From Ichthyenterobacterium magnum (GTDB taxonomy: Bacteria > Bacteroidota > Bacteroidia > Flavobacteriales > Flavobacteriaceae): DNA of 64,000 bases. Below the pieces are notes generated by a model that saw only the letters and a program-made list of their open reading frames with translations, made no database searches and was not told the origin of the DNA. This document shows positions 62,008 to 64,000 of the stretch, piece by piece. Made by a program: the position numbers and the translations under genes. Location of the stretch: NCBI RefSeq assembly GCF_003610635.1, contig NZ_RAQJ01000001.1:930474-994473 (forward strand), read 5' to 3'. Numbering within the stretch: the first letter of the stretch is position 1; each line of letters opens with the position of its first letter.

Positions 62008-64000
62008 TTGAATACATCTTTAAAACCTTTATTATATCTCTTTTGTGCTGCACTTTTTGTTTCAAGCTGTTCGCGTAAAAAAAACACTTTTGTAAACCGT
62101 AATTTTCATGCTCTTGGCACTAAGTACAACATCTTGTACAATGGTAATATTGCATTAGAAAAAGGTAGAGAAAGTGTAGATGATGCTTCTACAGATAATT
62201 TTTGGGAGTTATTGCCTATAGAGCGTATGCAACTAATGGACGAGGTTGTACTTCCTGGTCAATCTAAAAATCAAGATTTTGAACGTGCTGAAGAAAAAGC
62301 AATAAAAGCAGTTCAAAAACACGGAATGAATATAAAAGGGAAAGAGTACAATCCTCAAATTGACGAAGCTTATTTATTACTTGGTGAAGCAAGATATTTT
62401 GACCAACGTTTTGTTCCTGCCTTAGAAGCATTTAATTACATTCTTTATAAATATCCAGCAAGTGATAAAATAAATACAGCTAAGGTTTGGAGAGAGAAAA
62501 CAAACATTAGATTAGACAACAATGAGTTGGCAATCAAAAACCTTAAACGTCTTTTAGAACAAGAAGAGTTAGAAGATCAAGATTTAGCAGATGCAACCTC
62601 TATGCTTGCACAAGCTTATATTAATATTAAAGCAAAAGATAGTGCTTTAACACAATTAAATATTGCTGCAGAATACACCAAAAAGAATAAAGAAAAAGCA
62701 AGGTATAATTATATAATTGGCCAACTTTATAATGAGTTTGGAGATAAGGATAGCGCAAATATTGCATTCGATAAAATTATAGACATGCATCGTAAAATCC
62801 CGAGACCGTATTATATAAATGCACATCTCGCTAAAGCAACTAATTTCGATTTTGATAACGGTAATAAACTTGAATTTATAGAGTATTTAACAGATTTAGA
62901 AGAAGATAGAGAAAACCGTCCGTTTTTAGATAAAATCTATTATCGTATTGCAGAATACCACAGAACAAATCAATCAGACACAATAGCTGAAGCTTATTAT
63001 AATAAATCATTACGTACAAACACAGAAGATAAAAACTTAAGATCACTTAATTATTCTACTTTAGGAGATATGAGTTTTGATAAAGCGCAATACAAAGAAG
63101 CAGGCGCGTATTATGACAGTACAATGAATAATATGAAGCTTAATTCTAAGCCGTATAGAATTGTAAAACGCAAACGAGAAAATCTTGATGATGTTATTTA
63201 TTACGAAGCCATTGCTCAAACAAATGATAGTATTTTAAATTTAGTTAGTTTATCTGAAGCTGATAGACTTACAGTTTTTACAGAATACACTAATAAGTTA
63301 AAGGAAGAAGCAAAAGCATTAAAAGAAAAAGAAGAAGCTGCAAAAAGAACAAATACAGGGCTTGCAACAATAAATAATAATGCAGTAAACAAATCTTTAC
63401 GAGCCGATCCAACATCTAAAAATGGCAAACAAAAATTCTATTTTTATAACCAAACAACAGTATCATATGGTAAAAACGAATTTGTTAAAATTTGGGGAGA
63501 TAGAGAATTAAAAGATAACTGGAGAATATCTGACGCTAGAAAAAGCTTAGCTTCAAATCAGCAAAATGATGTAGCTTCAATAGCTTCAGATGAAGAACGT
63601 TATGATCCAAATTTTTACATTTCAAAAATCCCATCGGATCAAAAAGTTATAGATAGTATCGCTAAAGAAAGAAACTTAGCGTATTATAGATTAGGGTCTA
63701 TTTATAAAGAGAAGTTTAAAGAATATGAATTGGCAAAAGACAAACTCCAAAAGCTTTTAAATAACAATCCAGAAGAGCGCTTAATATTACCATCAAAATA
63801 TAATTTGTATAAAATTTATATGGAGATGAATTTGATAGATGAAGCCGAAATTGCTAAAAATGATATTTTAAATAATTATTCAGATTCACGTTACGCAGAG
63901 ATATTACGTAATCCACAATCAGGATTAGCTAAAGACGAAAACAGCCCCGAAAGCTTATACGAAGCATTGTATGATCAATATTCTAAAGAAGAATATGCAC
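62008..64000 (+). CDS. sprE: SprE (PorW-type) gliding motility / type IX secretion TPR lipoprotein, 3' end missing
   Basis: The frame runs from TTG 62008 to the window end (664 codons seen); an in-frame stop at 61978 and no in-frame ATG or GTG in between support TTG. The signal ends in a lipobox (VSSC, followed by SRKKNTFVNRNFHALGTKYN). NRNFHALGTKYNILYNGNIALE and FWELLPIERMQ match the N-terminus of SprE. TPR-like helical pairs follow (YLLLGEARYFDQRFVPALEAF, LADATSMLAQAYIN, YYRLGSIYKEKFKEYELAKDKL). SprE/PorW is required for T9SS function and gliding in Flavobacterium and Porphyromonas. Usual length is about 870 residues. Confidence 0.85.
   Translation, partial: MNTSLKPLLYLFCAALFVSSCSRKKNTFVNRNFHALGTKYNILYNGNIALEKGRESVDDASTDNFWELLPIERMQLMDEVVLPGQSKNQDFERAEEKAIKAVQKHGMNIKGKEYNPQIDEAYLLLGEARYFDQRFVPALEAFNYILYKYPASDKINTAKVWREKTNIRLDNNELAIKNLKRLLEQEELEDQDLADATSMLAQAYINIKAKDSALTQLNIAAEYTKKNKEKARYNYIIGQLYNEFGDKDSANIAFDKIIDMHRKIPRPYYINAHLAKATNFDFDNGNKLEFIEYLTDLEEDRENRPFLDKIYYRIAEYHRTNQSDTIAEAYYNKSLRTNTEDKNLRSLNYSTLGDMSFDKAQYKEAGAYYDSTMNNMKLNSKPYRIVKRKRENLDDVIYYEAIAQTNDSILNLVSLSEADRLTVFTEYTNKLKEEAKALKEKEEAAKRTNTGLATINNNAVNKSLRADPTSKNGKQKFYFYNQTTVSYGKNEFVKIWGDRELKDNWRISDARKSLASNQQNDVASIASDEERYDPNFYISKIPSDQKVIDSIAKERNLAYYRLGSIYKEKFKEYELAKDKLQKLLNNNPEERLILPSKYNLYKIYMEMNLIDEAEIAKNDILNNYSDSRYAEILRNPQSGLAKDENSPESLYEALYDQYSKEEYA

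Noticed and set aside
1-64000. CRISPR, tRNA, rRNA or IS elements
   Set aside because: No regularly spaced repeats, cloverleaf-like gaps, rRNA motifs or transposase genes were found; nearly all gaps are under 200 bases.

Overview
The window is a gene-dense, AT-rich chromosomal segment of a member of the Bacteroidota, most likely a marine or environmental flavobacterium of the family Flavobacteriaceae. The evidence is the gene families (SprE of gliding/type IX secretion, DUF4249, DUF4837, DUF5687, DUF6341 and DUF6427-type proteins, TonB receptors with a carboxypeptidase-regulatory-like N-terminus), the gene orders (DUF4175-ybeY-mnmG; tatA next to an M23 peptidase; DUF4254 next to GT9), the lack of Shine-Dalgarno sites, and repeated TAnnTTTG -7 promoter elements before genes. 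The genus cannot be fixed from sequence alone. No rRNA, tRNA, CRISPR array, insertion sequence or prophage was seen.

Layout. 1-6.1 kb: 3' part of a coiled-coil DUF4175-type membrane protein, ybeY, mnmG and a methyltransferase; mnmG is bracketed by two identical parS-like sites. 6.3-13.1 kb: an OmpH/Skp-like lipoprotein, then a TonB receptor/DUF4249 pair and an ECF sigma/anti-sigma/adhesin-like/outer-membrane operon. The receptor and the sigma operon carry near-identical ECF-type promoters with the same 16-base spacing, so they probably form one autoregulated regulon. 13.1-23.9 kb: housekeeping and envelope genes (lipid kinase, holB, pgk, MltD-like transglycosylase, DUF4837, tatA, M23 peptidase, GH3-family protein, DUF6909-like protein).

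23.9-51.5 kb is a surface-polysaccharide locus. It holds a Wzz-like protein, the four dTDP-L-rhamnose genes, a nonulosonic (sialic-like) acid module (NeuB-like synthase, CMP-transferase fused to a HAD phosphatase), three tandem diverged HPr-kinase-like ATPase genes, a Wzx flippase, a KpsC/KpsS-like transferase, Wzy/ligase-type membrane proteins, glycosyltransferases, an acyltransferase, UDP-glucose dehydrogenase, UDP-xylose synthase and a WcaJ-type initiating transferase. A convergent three-gene block adds a GT4 enzyme, a UDP-GlcNAc 2-epimerase and a CapK-like ligase. Rhamnose, a nonulosonate, glucuronate/xylose and ManNAc-type sugars are therefore the likely building blocks. No Wza pore or Wzc kinase gene lies in the window.

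51.5-64 kb: purD, DUF6341, DUF6427, upp, DUF4254/GT9, a ferredoxin-reductase-type flavoprotein, a PadR regulator with two related four-helix membrane proteins, a DUF5687/ABC ATPase exporter pair, and the 5' part of sprE. The least ordinary material is the HPr-kinase-like triplet, the ECF promoter pair, the parS pair, the PadR-linked membrane pair, and a beta-rich domain shared by a lipoprotein and the N-terminus of a ligase in the polysaccharide locus.
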